DNA of 64,000 bases, taken from assembly GCA_964194625.1 (NCBI GenBank), contig CAXMNC010000159.1, positions 1-64,000 on the forward strand. Direction: 5' to 3'. The notes beneath the pieces were generated by a model. The model searched no databases and had not been told where the DNA came from. It saw nothing but the letters and a program-made list of their open reading frames with translations. The position numbers were made by a program, and so were the translations under genes. How positions within the stretch are numbered: position 1 is the first letter of the stretch; every line of letters begins with the position of its first letter. Of the stretch, positions 44,541 through 54,277 are shown in pieces. The stretch comes from SPGG2 sp964194625. Lineage in GTDB: Bacteria; Pseudomonadota; Gammaproteobacteria; Acidiferrobacterales; SPGG2.

Positions 44541-45176
44541 ATGCTCAACATTGCTCTATCAAAGGGCCGGATTCTGGAGGAGAGCCTGCCACTGCTGGCA
44601 CGGGCAGGTATCGATCCGGTCGAGAACTTAGTATCCAGCCGTAAGCTTGTTGTCGACACCTCACACCCGGACGTCAAGCTAATCGTAATCCGGGCTTCCG
44701 ATGTTCCTACCTATGTTCGCTACGGAGCTGCTGACCTGGGCTTCGCTGGAAAAGACGTTCTCATGGAGTACGATGGCGATAGCCTGTACGAACTACTCGA
44801 CTTAAACATTGCGCGCTGCCGACTTATCGTAGCGGAGCCGAGCCAACTTGCCGCACGCGACGATCCAAGGCGCTGGACACGCTTGCGTATAGCGACCAAG
44901 TATGTAGAAACAACGCGACGACACTTTGCGGCCAAGGGAATACAGACCGACGTCATCAAGCTCTACGGTTCCATGGAACTTGCGCCGTTGGTCGGTCTAT
45001 CTGACCGAATCGTTGATTTGGTCAATACCGGTAAGACACTAAAGGCCAACGGGTTGGTGGAAGTAGAGCATATCGCCGATATCAGTGCGTGGCTTGTCGC
45101 CAATCGGGCATCCGCGAAAATGAAGCGTAAGACCCTCAAAGCATTGGTTGAAAAAATTAGGCGAGCGGTAAGGTAG
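44541..45176 (+). CDS. hisG: ATP phosphoribosyltransferase, short form
   Basis: HisG starts histidine synthesis. At 211 residues it is the short type lacking the C-terminal regulatory domain; short forms need the partner HisZ, which is not in this window. The product shows the LNIALSKGRILEESLPLL opening, AADLGFAGKDVLMEYD, RIATKYVETTRRHFAAKG and the D-L-V-x-TG segment DLVNTGKTLKANGL. hisD begins five bases later. Confidence 0.95.
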   Translation: MLNIALSKGRILEESLPLLARAGIDPVENLVSSRKLVVDTSHPDVKLIVIRASDVPTYVRYGAADLGFAGKDVLMEYDGDSLYELLDLNIARCRLIVAEPSQLAARDDPRRWTRLRIATKYVETTRRHFAAKGIQTDVIKLYGSMELAPLVGLSDRIVDLVNTGKTLKANGLVEVEHIADISAWLVANRASAKMKRKTLKALVEKIRRAVR

Positions 45177-45181
45177 GCCTT

Positions 45182-46489
45182 ATGCCGACATCAGATATCC
45201 GCGTACTAAACTCTAGCGATCCGAACTTCAATGAAGAGTTCCAACGGCTACGGAAGCGCGCTCGCGTCGATGACCTCGACGTGGAAGCCACCGTGCGGAA
45301 CATTATTACCGACGTGCGCGGCCGCGGCGATAACGCACTTTTAGAATATGTGCACCGGCTGGATGGCTACCGGGCCACGGCACCCGCTACCCTTGAAGTG
45401 CCGCCCGAGCAATTTCAACCGGCCCTAGACTCACTGCCAGAGACGCAACGGTTGGCCCTCGAAGAGGCAACCCACCGCATCGAGGATTACCACCAGCGAC
45501 AAGCGGCTAGCTCTTGGCACTATCGCGACGCCGATGGCACACTCCTTGGCCAGCAGATTAGGCCGTTGGAACGCGTTGGCGTCTACGTACCCGGCGGCAA
45601 AGCCGCCTATCCATCGACCGTGCTCATGAACGCTATTCCGGCAAAGATCGCAGGGGTGCCGAAAGTTGTGATGGCGGTACCGGTCGCCGGCGGGAACATT
45701 GACAATTTGGTGTTAGCCGCAGCTAGTTTGGCCAGGGTTGATCAGGTTTTCATGATGGGCGGCGCCCACGCTATTGCGGCCATGGCCTACGGTACTGCCA
45801 CGGTGCCGCGGGTGGATAAGATCGTTGGCCCGGGAAATGCGTATGTGGCGGCGGCCAAGCGCATGGTTTTTGGTGACGTAGGCATAGATATGATAGCGGG
45901 GCCTTCGGAAGTGGTGGTGTTGTGTGATGGCGCAACCGACGCTGACTGGATTGCCATGGACCTATTTGCCCAGGCCGAGCATGATGAAAATGCGCAGGCC
46001 ATTTTGATCAGCTTGGACGCGGCCTTTACCCAAAACGTGCAACAGGCGATCGAGCGATTGTTGGGAGAGATGGAGCGGCAAGAAACCATTAAAAAGGCGC
46101 TCGATCAATACGGCGCATTGATTACGGTGCGCGGGTTGGACGAGGCGCTCGAACTGATAAATCAGCTTGCTCCTGAGCATCTCGAACTTTCGATCGAAGA
46201 TCCCATGCCCTTCGCCAAGCGTGTGCATCACGCCGGCGCGATCTTTTTGGGGCGATACACTGCCGAAGTGTTGGGTGACTACTGTGCCGGTCCCAATCAC
46301 GTGCTGCCAACGTCAGGGACGGCGCGCTTCAGTTCACCGCTTGGCGTTTACGATTTTCAGAAACGCACCAGTCTTCTCATGTGCACCAAAGAAGGCGCAT
46401 CCAATCTGGGGAAGACGGCGGCTATACTGGCACGGGGCGAGGGACTTAGTGCGCATGCGCGCTCGGCTGAATTCAGGACTAAGCAGTAA
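45182..46489 (+). CDS. hisD: Histidinol dehydrogenase
   Basis: HisD oxidises L-histidinol to histidine in two NAD-dependent steps using zinc. The 435-residue protein has VGVYVPGGKAAYPSTVLM, VDKIVGPGNAYVAAAKR, DMIAGPSEVVV and the metal-binding region DLFAQAEHDENAQA and LGDYCAGPNHVLPTSG. Length is normal. Confidence 0.96.
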   Translation: MPTSDIRVLNSSDPNFNEEFQRLRKRARVDDLDVEATVRNIITDVRGRGDNALLEYVHRLDGYRATAPATLEVPPEQFQPALDSLPETQRLALEEATHRIEDYHQRQAASSWHYRDADGTLLGQQIRPLERVGVYVPGGKAAYPSTVLMNAIPAKIAGVPKVVMAVPVAGGNIDNLVLAAASLARVDQVFMMGGAHAIAAMAYGTATVPRVDKIVGPGNAYVAAAKRMVFGDVGIDMIAGPSEVVVLCDGATDADWIAMDLFAQAEHDENAQAILISLDAAFTQNVQQAIERLLGEMERQETIKKALDQYGALITVRGLDEALELINQLAPEHLELSIEDPMPFAKRVHHAGAIFLGRYTAEVLGDYCAGPNHVLPTSGTARFSSPLGVYDFQKRTSLLMCTKEGASNLGKTAAILARGEGLSAHARSAEFRTKQ

Positions 46490-46522
46490 AAGGGGACAGC
46501 GTCCGTTTCTCGATAAGCAGTC

Positions 46523-47608
46523 GTGAGTAGCAAGATCCAACAATCGGTAGAGCGCCTCATTCGTCCTGAAATCCAGGCGATGAAAGCCTATGGTGTGCCT
46601 GATTCGGATGGCCTTATTAAGCTTGATGCGAATGAGAATCCTTTCCCTTGGCCGTCCGATATTGTGCAGTCATGGCTTGAGGCACTGCGGACGGTTCAGA
46701 TAAATCGCTACCCAGAAGCCAATCCCATTCGTTTGAAGGAGCGCTTATGCGAAACGATGGGAATTCCCGAAGGTATGGACGTACTACTTGGCAATGGATC
46801 CGACGAATTGATCCAGATTATTCTTTTGGCGCTTGCACGCCCCGGAAGTTCTGTGTTGGCGCCACGGCCGACGTTTAGCATGTATGAAATCATTGCCAAG
46901 AGTGTGGGTATGAAATTTTTCGACGTTCCGCTCACTGAGAGTTTCGCGCTCGATGTCCCCGCCTTTTGTGAAGCGATCGAAACGTATCAACCAGCGGTAA
47001 CGTTCTTGGCGTATCCCAATACACCGACTGGAAATCTGTTTGCCGATGAAGAGATAGAAGCGGTACTACAGCGATCGGAAGGTCTCGTTGTTGTCGATGA
47101 GGCCTATTTCATATTCACGGATGGCACATTTCTGCCTCGATTAAAGCAGTTCGACAATCTGCTAATACTGCGTAGCTTTTCGAAACTGGGATTGGCGGGA
47201 CTGAGGCTGGGATTTCTGGTTGGCAATCACGCATGGTTGGCAGAATTCGACAAGGTAAGGTTACCTTACAATATCAACAGCCTTACCCAGGTGAGTACGC
47301 AGTTCGCACTTGCCAATAAGGAGGTTTTTGACCAACAAGTAAGCTGCATCCGTGCAGAACGCGAACGCTTATATCAGGCGCTCGACGACATGCCGGGGAT
47401 ACGAGTTTGGCCAAGCGAAGCGAATTTTATCATGTTTCAAGTACAAGAAACCGATGCCCAGCGCGTCTATGATGCACTCTATGCCGCCCGCGTGTTGGTC
47501 AAGAATCTCGACGGTGCCAGTGGCGTACCGCCGAATTGCTTGCGTGTGGCTATAGGTACGGCGAACGAAAATATGTCGTTTCTACAGGCACTGAGACAAG
47601 GCATGTAA
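46523..47608 (+). CDS. hisC: Histidinol-phosphate aminotransferase
   Basis: HisC is a PLP enzyme of fold type I converting imidazole acetol phosphate to histidinol phosphate. The 361-residue protein starts with GTG at 46523. It shows KLDANENPFPWP, the LGNGSDELIQ motif, YPNTPTGNL and the PLP Lys in LRSFSKLGLAGLRLGF. The hisD-hisC order agrees with the operon. Confidence 0.95.
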   Translation: MSSKIQQSVERLIRPEIQAMKAYGVPDSDGLIKLDANENPFPWPSDIVQSWLEALRTVQINRYPEANPIRLKERLCETMGIPEGMDVLLGNGSDELIQIILLALARPGSSVLAPRPTFSMYEIIAKSVGMKFFDVPLTESFALDVPAFCEAIETYQPAVTFLAYPNTPTGNLFADEEIEAVLQRSEGLVVVDEAYFIFTDGTFLPRLKQFDNLLILRSFSKLGLAGLRLGFLVGNHAWLAEFDKVRLPYNINSLTQVSTQFALANKEVFDQQVSCIRAERERLYQALDDMPGIRVWPSEANFIMFQVQETDAQRVYDALYAARVLVKNLDGASGVPPNCLRVAIGTANENMSFLQALRQGM

Positions 47609-47670
47609 GCACCAGTGGTGCGGGACCGTTATGGTAACATTCTGTTTTTCTGACCGGGCTTGGTAATACC

Positions 47671-48264
47671 GTGGACGCACGTAAGGCTGAAATCAAACGT
47701 AATACCAATGAGACTCAGATTGTTTTGGGGGTTGATCTAGATGGCACTGGTATAGCTAAACTCGATACCGGCATACCGTTTTTTGAACACATGCTGGATC
47801 AAGTGGCTCGACATGGCCTTATCGACCTCACCATTAAGGCAAAAGGCGATATCCACGTCGATGCGCATCATACTATTGAGGATGTAGGCATCACGCTTGG
47901 TCAGGCAGTGTCTAAGGCGATAGGTGACAAGAAAGGGGTACGCCGCTACGGCTATGCCTACGTCCCGCTCGACGAGGCGCTTAGTCGTGTTGTGATCGAC
48001 TTCTCTGGACGTCCCGGGCTCGAATACCGAGTCGAATTTCCACGTGGGCGGGTCGGTGATTTCGATGTAGATCTAATTCATGAGTTCTTCCAGGGTTTCT
48101 GTAATCATGCCCAGGCTACGCTACACATCGACAATTTGCGCGGACAGAATTCTCATCATATAGCCGAGACGGTATTTAAAGCATTTGGTCGCGCGCTGCG
48201 CATGGGGTTAGAGCGCGACCCACGCATGGCAGAGATGGTGCCCTCTACGAAAGGCAGTCTCTAA
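47671..48264 (+). CDS. hisB: Imidazoleglycerol-phosphate dehydratase
   Basis: HisB here is the monofunctional dehydratase (197 residues), without the histidinol-phosphatase domain fused in enterics. The HAD-type phosphatase activity must come from elsewhere. Motifs: GTGIAKLDTGIPFFEHMLDQ, the Mn-binding DAHHTIEDVGI and its repeat GQNSHHIAETVFKAFGRAL. It starts with GTG at 47671. Confidence 0.95.
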   Translation: MDARKAEIKRNTNETQIVLGVDLDGTGIAKLDTGIPFFEHMLDQVARHGLIDLTIKAKGDIHVDAHHTIEDVGITLGQAVSKAIGDKKGVRRYGYAYVPLDEALSRVVIDFSGRPGLEYRVEFPRGRVGDFDVDLIHEFFQGFCNHAQATLHIDNLRGQNSHHIAETVFKAFGRALRMGLERDPRMAEMVPSTKGSL

Positions 48265-48350
48265 AAGACACATGCAAGCCGCACGGTCCGTGCATATTCT
48301 CTCTGGTCACAAGTATTATTGCCGCTACTCCTCGATCCAAGTTCCCGATT

Positions 48351-48995
48351 ATGAAAACGATCGCGATCATAGACTACGGTATGGGGAACCTGCGTTCAGT
48401 GCACAAAGCGATTGAGCATGTCGCACCCTCGGTAAAGGTGTACGTGACTTCCAAAGCCGATGATATTCGACAAGCTGATAGCATTGTCTTTCCAGGGCAG
48501 GGTGCCATCCGCAGTTGTTTCGCCGCAATCGATGCCCTCGGCTTACGCGAGGCATTGCTTGAGGCAACGAAGGCCAAGCCATTTCTTGGGATTTGTCTGG
48601 GCCTACAGTCACTCTATGAATATAGTGAGGAAGGGGGAGGCGTGCCGGGCTTGAGTGTTTTCGCCGGACGCGTTCGACAGTTCTCACACAATGGCAGCGA
48701 TGCGCACGGTCGAGCGCTTAAGGTTCCACACATGGGCTGGAACCAAGTGCATCAAGTAGGTGCTCATCCGCTATGGAATGGCGTCGATCAAGATTCGCGC
48801 TTTTATTTTGTTCACAGTTATTACGTGGAATCGACCAATGAGCGCGAAGTTGCCGGTTTTACCGACTACGGGGTGCGATTTACGTCGGTGGCAGCACACG
48901 CGAATGTTTTTGCCCTGCAATGTCATCCTGAGAAAAGCCAGAAAGCGGGCCTGCGTGTGCTACAGAACTTCGTGCGTTGGGATGGTAGTGGTTAG
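48351..48995 (+). CDS. hisH: Imidazole glycerol phosphate synthase, glutaminase subunit
   Basis: HisH supplies ammonia from glutamine to HisF. The 214-residue class-I amidotransferase has the opening IAIIDYGMGNLRSV, the nucleophile Cys in FLGICLGLQSL, and the His-Glu pair in ALQCHPEKSQ. It lies 86 bases after hisB. About 190 bases without a gene separate it from hisA. Confidence 0.95.
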   Translation: MKTIAIIDYGMGNLRSVHKAIEHVAPSVKVYVTSKADDIRQADSIVFPGQGAIRSCFAAIDALGLREALLEATKAKPFLGICLGLQSLYEYSEEGGGVPGLSVFAGRVRQFSHNGSDAHGRALKVPHMGWNQVHQVGAHPLWNGVDQDSRFYFVHSYYVESTNEREVAGFTDYGVRFTSVAAHANVFALQCHPEKSQKAGLRVLQNFVRWDGSG

Positions 48996-49186
48996 CCTGC
49001 ATTTCCCACCAGCTATCTACCCGATCGCTGCTCCGGACGCCTGCGCGCATTTTCCATCGCGCGCCTTCGACTCCAAGGATGGCGGAGTTAGAATCGCGCC
49101 GGGAACAGCGACCGAGTATCTACGGGCAGCTACACGCCCTCGCGACGATACCCGGCGGGAAGTGCAGGCTGCGGAGTATTTGTAGC

Positions 49187-49927
49187 ATGTCTTTATTAGT
49201 CATTCCGGCGATCGACATAAAGGAAGGCAAATGTGTGCGTTTGCGTCAGGGTCGCATGGACGAGGAGACAGTTTTTTCTGGCGATCCCGCGGCCATGGCC
49301 GAGCGCTGGGTAAAGGCTGGTACGCGTCGGCTTCATATCGTTGATTTAGATGGCGCACGAGCGGGGATGCCCGCAAACGCGTCGGTGATCCGGGGTATTA
49401 TACGGGCGTTTCCGGATGTGCCGGTACAAGTCGGTGGAGGAATCCGTGACGAGGATACCATTCAGGCATACGTGGAAGCTGGTGTTAGTTACGTGATACT
49501 TGGTACCAAGGCGGTGACCGCACCGCACTTTGTGAGTGATGCGTGCGCCGAATTTCTTGGCCATATTATCGTAGGCCTAGACGCCAAAGACGGGAAGGTT
49601 GCGATCAATGGTTGGTCAAAACTGTCGGACCATGATGTGGTCGACCTCGCCAAGAAATATCAAGACCATGGTGTCGAGGCAATTGTGTATACCGATATCG
49701 GTCGTGACGGCATGATGACCGGTGTGAATATCGATGCCACCGTGAAACTAGCGGAAGCGATCTCTATCCCGGTTATCGCCTCCGGCGGGATCAGGGGGCT
49801 CGATGATATTCGCCAGCTCTGTTCGGTGGTCGACAGCGGTATCATAGGCGCCATCACTGGTCGCGCGATCTATGACGGTTCCCTTGATTTGACGCAAGCG
49901 CAGAAGTTAGCCGACGAATTGGGCTGA
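49187..49927 (+). CDS. hisA: ProFAR isomerase HisA
   Basis: HisA isomerises the aminoaldose ProFAR to the ketose PRFAR. The 246-residue TIM-barrel starts at ATG 49187 (the frame is open from 49079 but the extra part is not conserved). It shows VIPAIDIKEGKCVRLRQG, HIVDLDGARAGMP, VQVGGGIRDEDTI, YTDIGRDGMMTGVN and VIASGGIRGLDDI. The catalytic Asp residues are in AIDIK and TDIGRDG. Confidence 0.95.
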   Translation: MSLLVIPAIDIKEGKCVRLRQGRMDEETVFSGDPAAMAERWVKAGTRRLHIVDLDGARAGMPANASVIRGIIRAFPDVPVQVGGGIRDEDTIQAYVEAGVSYVILGTKAVTAPHFVSDACAEFLGHIIVGLDAKDGKVAINGWSKLSDHDVVDLAKKYQDHGVEAIVYTDIGRDGMMTGVNIDATVKLAEAISIPVIASGGIRGLDDIRQLCSVVDSGIIGAITGRAIYDGSLDLTQAQKLADELG

Positions 49928-49933
49928 ATCAGT

Positions 49934-50704
49934 ATGGGCCTGGCGGTTCGAATTATCCCCTGCCTCGATGTCGATGACGGTCGTGTCGTTAAGGGCGTGC
50001 GCTTTGTTGATATTCGTGATGCGGGTAATCCAGTTGAAATTGCTCAACGCTATGACGAACAGGGCGCCGATGAGATAACGTTTCTTGATATAACCGCGAG
50101 CTCGGACGATCGTGACACCATGGTATCAATGGTGGAGGCCGTGGCAAGTACGGTATTCATCCCACTCACAGTCGGTGGTGGTGTTCGTAATAATGATGAC
50201 ATTCGTCGAATGCTAAATGCGGGCGCCGACAAGGTGGCCATCAACACGGCTGCGATTGTTAACTCGGGACTTGTTAAATCGGCGGCTGATCATTTCGGTG
50301 AACAATGTATTGTCGTCGCTATAGATGCAAAGCAAGTGGAGTATGGCGACTGTCCACGTTGGGAAGTCTATACCCATGGTGGGCGCAATCCGACCGGAAT
50401 CGATGCGCTCGAGTGGGCGACTAAGATGGACGAATACGGTGCTGGCGAGATCTTATTGACGAGTATGGATAGGGACGGTACACGTGATGGCTTTGATCTA
50501 GCACTAACACGGACTATCAGTGACGCCGTTAATGTACCGGTCATTGCATCGGGGGGTGTCGGCGGACTCGATGATTTGGTGGCCGGCGTTGTCGATGGGC
50601 ATGCGGACGCCGTGTTGGCGGCAAGTATCTTTCATTTTGGTGAGTACACAGTGGGGCAAGCCAAAGAGCGTATGATGCAACACCATATCGATGTTAGACT
50701 CTAA
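49934..50704 (+). CDS. hisF: Imidazole glycerol phosphate synthase, cyclase subunit
   Basis: HisF closes the imidazole ring using ammonia from HisH, releasing AICAR. The 256-residue TIM barrel has RIIPCLDVDDGRVVKGVRF, FLDITASSDDRDT, TVGGGVRNNDDIRRML and TSMDRDGTRDGFDLAL with its catalytic Asp. It begins six bases after hisA. Confidence 0.96.
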   Translation: MGLAVRIIPCLDVDDGRVVKGVRFVDIRDAGNPVEIAQRYDEQGADEITFLDITASSDDRDTMVSMVEAVASTVFIPLTVGGGVRNNDDIRRMLNAGADKVAINTAAIVNSGLVKSAADHFGEQCIVVAIDAKQVEYGDCPRWEVYTHGGRNPTGIDALEWATKMDEYGAGEILLTSMDRDGTRDGFDLALTRTISDAVNVPVIASGGVGGLDDLVAGVVDGHADAVLAASIFHFGEYTVGQAKERMMQHHIDVRL

Positions 50705-50748
50705 GTGCTTGGGTCAAACGCTCAATGTTTGTTTGCGGTGATGAAACC

Positions 50749-51144
50749 ATGTCTGATTCTTGGTTGGATGAGATAAAGTGGGATGGGGACGGACTCGTCC
50801 CAGCAATCGCGCAGGAGCAAGATACGAATCGGGTGTTGACACTCGCGTGGATGAATCGCGACGCCTTGGCCGCAACCGTGCGCGAACGAAGAGCTGTATA
50901 TTGGTCGCGAACACGCGGCAAGCTTTGGCGAAAGGGAGAGCAGTCCGGCCACACGCAAATCGTCAACGACATTCGACTTGATTGTGATAACGACGTAGTC
51001 TTGCTGGCGGTCGAACAGAAGGGTGGTATTGCTTGTCATACCGGGCGTCATAGCTGTTTCTTTCAGCAACTCCAGGGGGATCGTTGGGTTACAGTAGAGT
51101 CTGTCATCAAGACTGAACAGGAGATCTACGGTAAGAATCGTTGA
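50749..51144 (+). CDS. hisI: Phosphoribosyl-AMP cyclohydrolase
   Basis: HisI hydrolyses the adenine ring of PR-AMP. The 131-residue, monofunctional product has LVPAIAQEQDTNRVLTLAWMN, YWSRTRGKLWRKGEQSGHTQ and the zinc-binding region DCDNDVVLLAVEQKGGIACHTGRHSCF. I start it at ATG 50749; the frame from 50725 adds eight unconserved residues. HisI and HisE are separate here, unlike the fused enteric protein. Confidence 0.94.
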   Translation: MSDSWLDEIKWDGDGLVPAIAQEQDTNRVLTLAWMNRDALAATVRERRAVYWSRTRGKLWRKGEQSGHTQIVNDIRLDCDNDVVLLAVEQKGGIACHTGRHSCFFQQLQGDRWVTVESVIKTEQEIYGKNR

Positions 51145-51176
51145 ACCACCGGCCACTTTGAGGAAGTTGTTACGAG

Positions 51177-51533
51177 ATGTCCGATATCCTCATGAAACTT
51201 GCTAACGTACTTGAGGCACGCAAGGGTGTAGATAAAGACACATCGTATGTGGCGAGCCTCTACGCGGGCGGTCTCGATGCGATTCTCAAGAAAATCGATG
51301 AGGAAGCGACCGAAACCGTCGATGCCGCCAAGACCGGCGACCGACAGCAAATCGTGCATGAGACGGCAGACCTTTGGTTTCACACCTTGGTGCTATTGGC
51401 CCACCAAGGGCTGGGTCCGGCGGATATATTGCGGGAGTTGGAGCGCCGTCTTGGGACGTCAGGGGTAGAGGAAAAAGCGCGACGAAAAACCCATAAAGTC
51501 GATGGTAAACCGCCTGATAAGAGCGAAAGTTAG
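51177..51533 (+). CDS. hisE: Phosphoribosyl-ATP pyrophosphatase
   Basis: HisE removes pyrophosphate from PR-ATP. The 118-residue protein is all helical with the NTP-PPase metal motif E-E-A-T-E followed by DLWFHTLVLLAHQGL and the basic tail. It completes the chain of nine his genes from 44541. The gene lies 32 bases after hisI and ends about 80 bases before tatA. Confidence 0.93.
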   Translation: MSDILMKLANVLEARKGVDKDTSYVASLYAGGLDAILKKIDEEATETVDAAKTGDRQQIVHETADLWFHTLVLLAHQGLGPADILRELERRLGTSGVEEKARRKTHKVDGKPPDKSES

Positions 51534-51615
51534 GCTGTAGAATCGCTATAGCGGTAGATATTCAGATCGTGGGCGGTGATAATCTGCCTCGATTGCAGAC
51601 AAACGGAGAGTAGAG

Positions 51616-51849
51616 ATGGGTGGTATTGGTATTTGGCAACTGGTGATTATCTTGCTCATTGTGATTCTTGTCTTCGGCGCTAAGAAGCTCAGGAACATCG
51701 GTGGCGATGTGGGCTCGGCCATCAAGAACTTCAAGCAGGCCGTAAAGGCAGGTGAAGACGACGACGAAGATGAAGCGAAACCAGTCGAGACCAAATCAGA
51801 AAAAATAATCGACGGCGAAGTTACGTCGAAGAATAACCAGAAGGCCTGA
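51616..51849 (+). CDS. tatA: Sec-independent translocase protein TatA
   Basis: TatA forms the pore-like oligomer for folded, twin-arginine proteins. The 77-residue product has the short N-terminal helix (IGIWQLVIILLIVILVFG), the FGAKKLRNIGGDVGSAIKNFK hinge and amphipathic helix, and a charged tail. GGAGAG precedes the ATG. It starts the tatABC set that follows the his genes. Confidence 0.95.
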   Translation: MGGIGIWQLVIILLIVILVFGAKKLRNIGGDVGSAIKNFKQAVKAGEDDDEDEAKPVETKSEKIIDGEVTSKNNQKA

Positions 51850-51880
51850 AACCGACTGGTGTTGATACGCCGCTGCAGCC

Positions 51881-52315
51881 ATGTTCGATATTGGAATTTG
51901 GGAGCTGGCGCTAATCGGCGTGCTTGCTTTGGTCATTCTGGGGCCGCATCGGCTCCCGGAGGTGGCGCGCACCGCCGGCAAGTGGGTGGGGCGCATGCGC
52001 CAATTCGTCGCCAGCGTCAAATCAGATTTTGATAACGAACTGCGAACAGAAGAACTCACCGAGCTCCGCAAGCTTCATACCGAATTAAACGAAACCCGCC
52101 AGCTTATCCAGCAATCCTCGAGCGATGCCTTCGAAGGTCTGCAGCAAAGCCTGGATGCAGACCGCTTGGCTGCGGATGTTGAAAAGCCAGTGAAGCGCAA
52201 ACCGGCCGCGAGCAAGAAAGCGAAGAAGCGGAAGACGACGACACGTACGGTGCCGCGAAAGAAAGCTGCTACCAAGAGAAAGACCAGTGGAACCAGAAGA
52301 ACACAAAGCCGCTGA
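51881..52315 (+). CDS. tatB: Sec-independent translocase protein TatB
   Basis: TatB recognises substrate signals together with TatC. The 144-residue protein has the N-terminal helix FDIGIWELALIGVLALVILGPHRLPEVAR with the conserved Glu and Pro, a long amphipathic helix, and a Lys/Arg-rich C-terminal tail (AAATKRKTSGTRR-like) overlapping the start of tatC by 29 bases. Confidence 0.94.
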   Translation: MFDIGIWELALIGVLALVILGPHRLPEVARTAGKWVGRMRQFVASVKSDFDNELRTEELTELRKLHTELNETRQLIQQSSSDAFEGLQQSLDADRLAADVEKPVKRKPAASKKAKKRKTTTRTVPRKKAATKRKTSGTRRTQSR

Positions 52316-53084
52316 AGGTACGTTTATTTCGCATCTCGTGGAGTTGCGCAATCGTTTAATGCACGCGATTATCGCTGTGCTTATCGTCTTTGTCCCGCTT
52401 GCTGTATTCGCTGAGAAGATCTTTCAGTTGCTTGCCATGCCGCTGTTGCGGGCTTTGCCGGTTGGTAACAGTATGATAGCGATCGAACCGGTATCACCCT
52501 TCTTGACACCAATAAAACTCGCCTTTGCTGCTGCCGTGGTTATCACCATCCCTTATCTGCTCTATCAGCTATGGGCATTTGTTACACCAGGCTTGTATAA
52601 GCATGAACGTAAACTGGTACTACCGTTGTTGGTGTCCAGCACCGTACTATTTTATGCGGGCATGGCGTTTGCCTACTTCGTGGTGTTCCCGCTAGCGTTC
52701 AGTTTCTTTGTCAGCATGGCACCGGAAGGTGTGGAAGTCATGACCGATATCCGCGCCTTCTTGAGCTTTGTGTTGTCAATGTTTTTTGCCTTTGGTATCG
52801 CTTTCGAGGTGCCAATTGCCATTATCTTACTGTCGCGAGCAGGGGTGATCGACCCCGATGATTTGGCGTCCAAGCGCCCCTATGTGCTTATCGGGACATT
52901 TGTTGTAGCTATGCTGCTCACGCCGCCAGACGTGATTTCACAGACACTGCTCGCGATTCCGATGCTGTTGTTGTTTGAGGTTGGAATCTTCGTTTCGCGT
53001 CGAATGAAGCGCGCTTCAGACGAGAACAGTGACGAGTACAGCAAACCGACCGAAGAATCCATCGACGCCGACCGCGGCGTTTAA
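52287..53084 (+). CDS. tatC: Sec-independent translocase protein TatC
   Basis: TatC is the six-helix receptor for twin-arginine signals. The 265-residue protein has FISHLVELRNRLMHAI at the N terminus, FLTPIKLAFAAAVVITIPYLLYQLWAF in two parts, with the conserved FVTPGLYKHERK loop and the C-terminal LLTPPDVISQTLLAIPMLLLFE. A charged acidic tail follows. It converges with the protease gene after 23 bases. Confidence 0.95.
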   Translation: MEPEEHKAAEGTFISHLVELRNRLMHAIIAVLIVFVPLAVFAEKIFQLLAMPLLRALPVGNSMIAIEPVSPFLTPIKLAFAAAVVITIPYLLYQLWAFVTPGLYKHERKLVLPLLVSSTVLFYAGMAFAYFVVFPLAFSFFVSMAPEGVEVMTDIRAFLSFVLSMFFAFGIAFEVPIAIILLSRAGVIDPDDLASKRPYVLIGTFVVAMLLTPPDVISQTLLAIPMLLLFEVGIFVSRRMKRASDENSDEYSKPTEESIDADRGV

Positions 53085-53107
53085 TGGTACGCCACCAGCA
53101 GATGTTA

Positions 53108-54277
53108 TTATCGTAACCGTGGCCGTGACGGCCGCTCGATAGCAACGGCCTCAAGATCGAGCTCGGTGTCATTGCGGGCAATATGCAGTTTTATGCGACT
53201 GCCGGGTTTTCGACTCGAGATGGCTAGTAAGGCATCACTTGCTTCCGCAATAGTTTTGTCATCTATGGTGAGAATGACGTCGCCCGGCTGCAGTCCTGCC
53301 TGATGTGCTGGGCCGTCACGCAGTACACCGACTACGAGTACGCCACGCGTATCGAGTAACTCCAGTGAGCGTGCAAGCTCCGGCGTTATTGCACGTGCCT
53401 CGATTCCCAGCCACCCACGTAAAGCGCGACCATGTTCGATAATGTCTTGTAAAACGTTTTGTGCCAAGCTCACAGGAATTGCAAACCCGATCCCCTGTGA
53501 TCCACCACTGCGAGAGAAGATCGCGGTATTGATGCCGATCAGATTGCCGTTTGCATCGATTAATGCACCGCCAGAGTTGCCGGGGTTGATGGCGGCGTCG
53601 GTTTGAATAAAATTCTCGAAGGTGTTGATGCCAAGCTTAGTGCGGCCGGTGGCGCTGACAATACCCATGGTGACTGTCTGACCAACCCCAAAAGGGTTTC
53701 CGATCGCCAGTACAACATCACCGATACGCAAGCCCTCTGACTGTCCGACGGTAATGGCCGGTAGGTTCTCTAGGTCCACTTTTAGTACCGCAAGATCGGT
53801 CTCGGGGTCTTTGCCGATTACGCTGGCGGAAGCAGTGCGACCGTCTCGTAGCGACACTTGGATCTCATCGGCACCTTCGATCACATGGTGGTTGGTTAGA
53901 ATGTAACCACGATCACTCATTATTACGCCTGAACCGAGGCTTGTTTCGACACGTTGTTGCGGTGTAATTAGGTCATCAAGGCTGCGCCCAAAAAAACGTT
54001 CGAATAAAGGATCATTCAAAAAAGAGTAACGGCGCACTGAGACAATTTTCGCGGTGTTTACATTGACAACGGCCGGGGCCGAGTTCTCTACCGCAGCGGC
54101 GTAGGATACAGGGCTAAAGTCAGGACGGCTGACCGTAGTCGGTAGCGCCTGTCTGATCTCGACGAGATCGGTCTTTGGGTGGAGTAAGTCGGGCCAAACG
54201 ACTGTTAAGACGAAGGCTATGGCGAGCCCCAAAACAACGGCGCGGACAATGTACGATAAGAGGCTTCGCAGACGCAT
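53108..54277 (-). CDS. DegS/DegQ-type serine protease with one PDZ domain
   Basis: From ATG 54277 this 389-residue protein has an N-terminal membrane anchor (MRLRSLLSYIVRAVVLGLAI in part), then a trypsin-like protease domain with His in LTNHHVIEG, Asp in DLAVLKVDL and Ser in NPGNSGGALID, and one C-terminal PDZ domain (about residues 280-380). Single PDZ plus anchor is the DegS layout; DegS senses misfolded porins and triggers sigma-E. The upstream extension to 54487 is not conserved. The same position next to the tat and pet genes is seen in many relatives. Confidence 0.92.
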   Translation of the reverse strand: MRLRSLLSYIVRAVVLGLAIAFVLTVVWPDLLHPKTDLVEIRQALPTTVSRPDFSPVSYAAAVENSAPAVVNVNTAKIVSVRRYSFLNDPLFERFFGRSLDDLITPQQRVETSLGSGVIMSDRGYILTNHHVIEGADEIQVSLRDGRTASASVIGKDPETDLAVLKVDLENLPAITVGQSEGLRIGDVVLAIGNPFGVGQTVTMGIVSATGRTKLGINTFENFIQTDAAINPGNSGGALIDANGNLIGINTAIFSRSGGSQGIGFAIPVSLAQNVLQDIIEHGRALRGWLGIEARAITPELARSLELLDTRGVLVVGVLRDGPAHQAGLQPGDVILTIDDKTIAEASDALLAISSRKPGSRIKLHIARNDTELDLEAVAIERPSRPRLR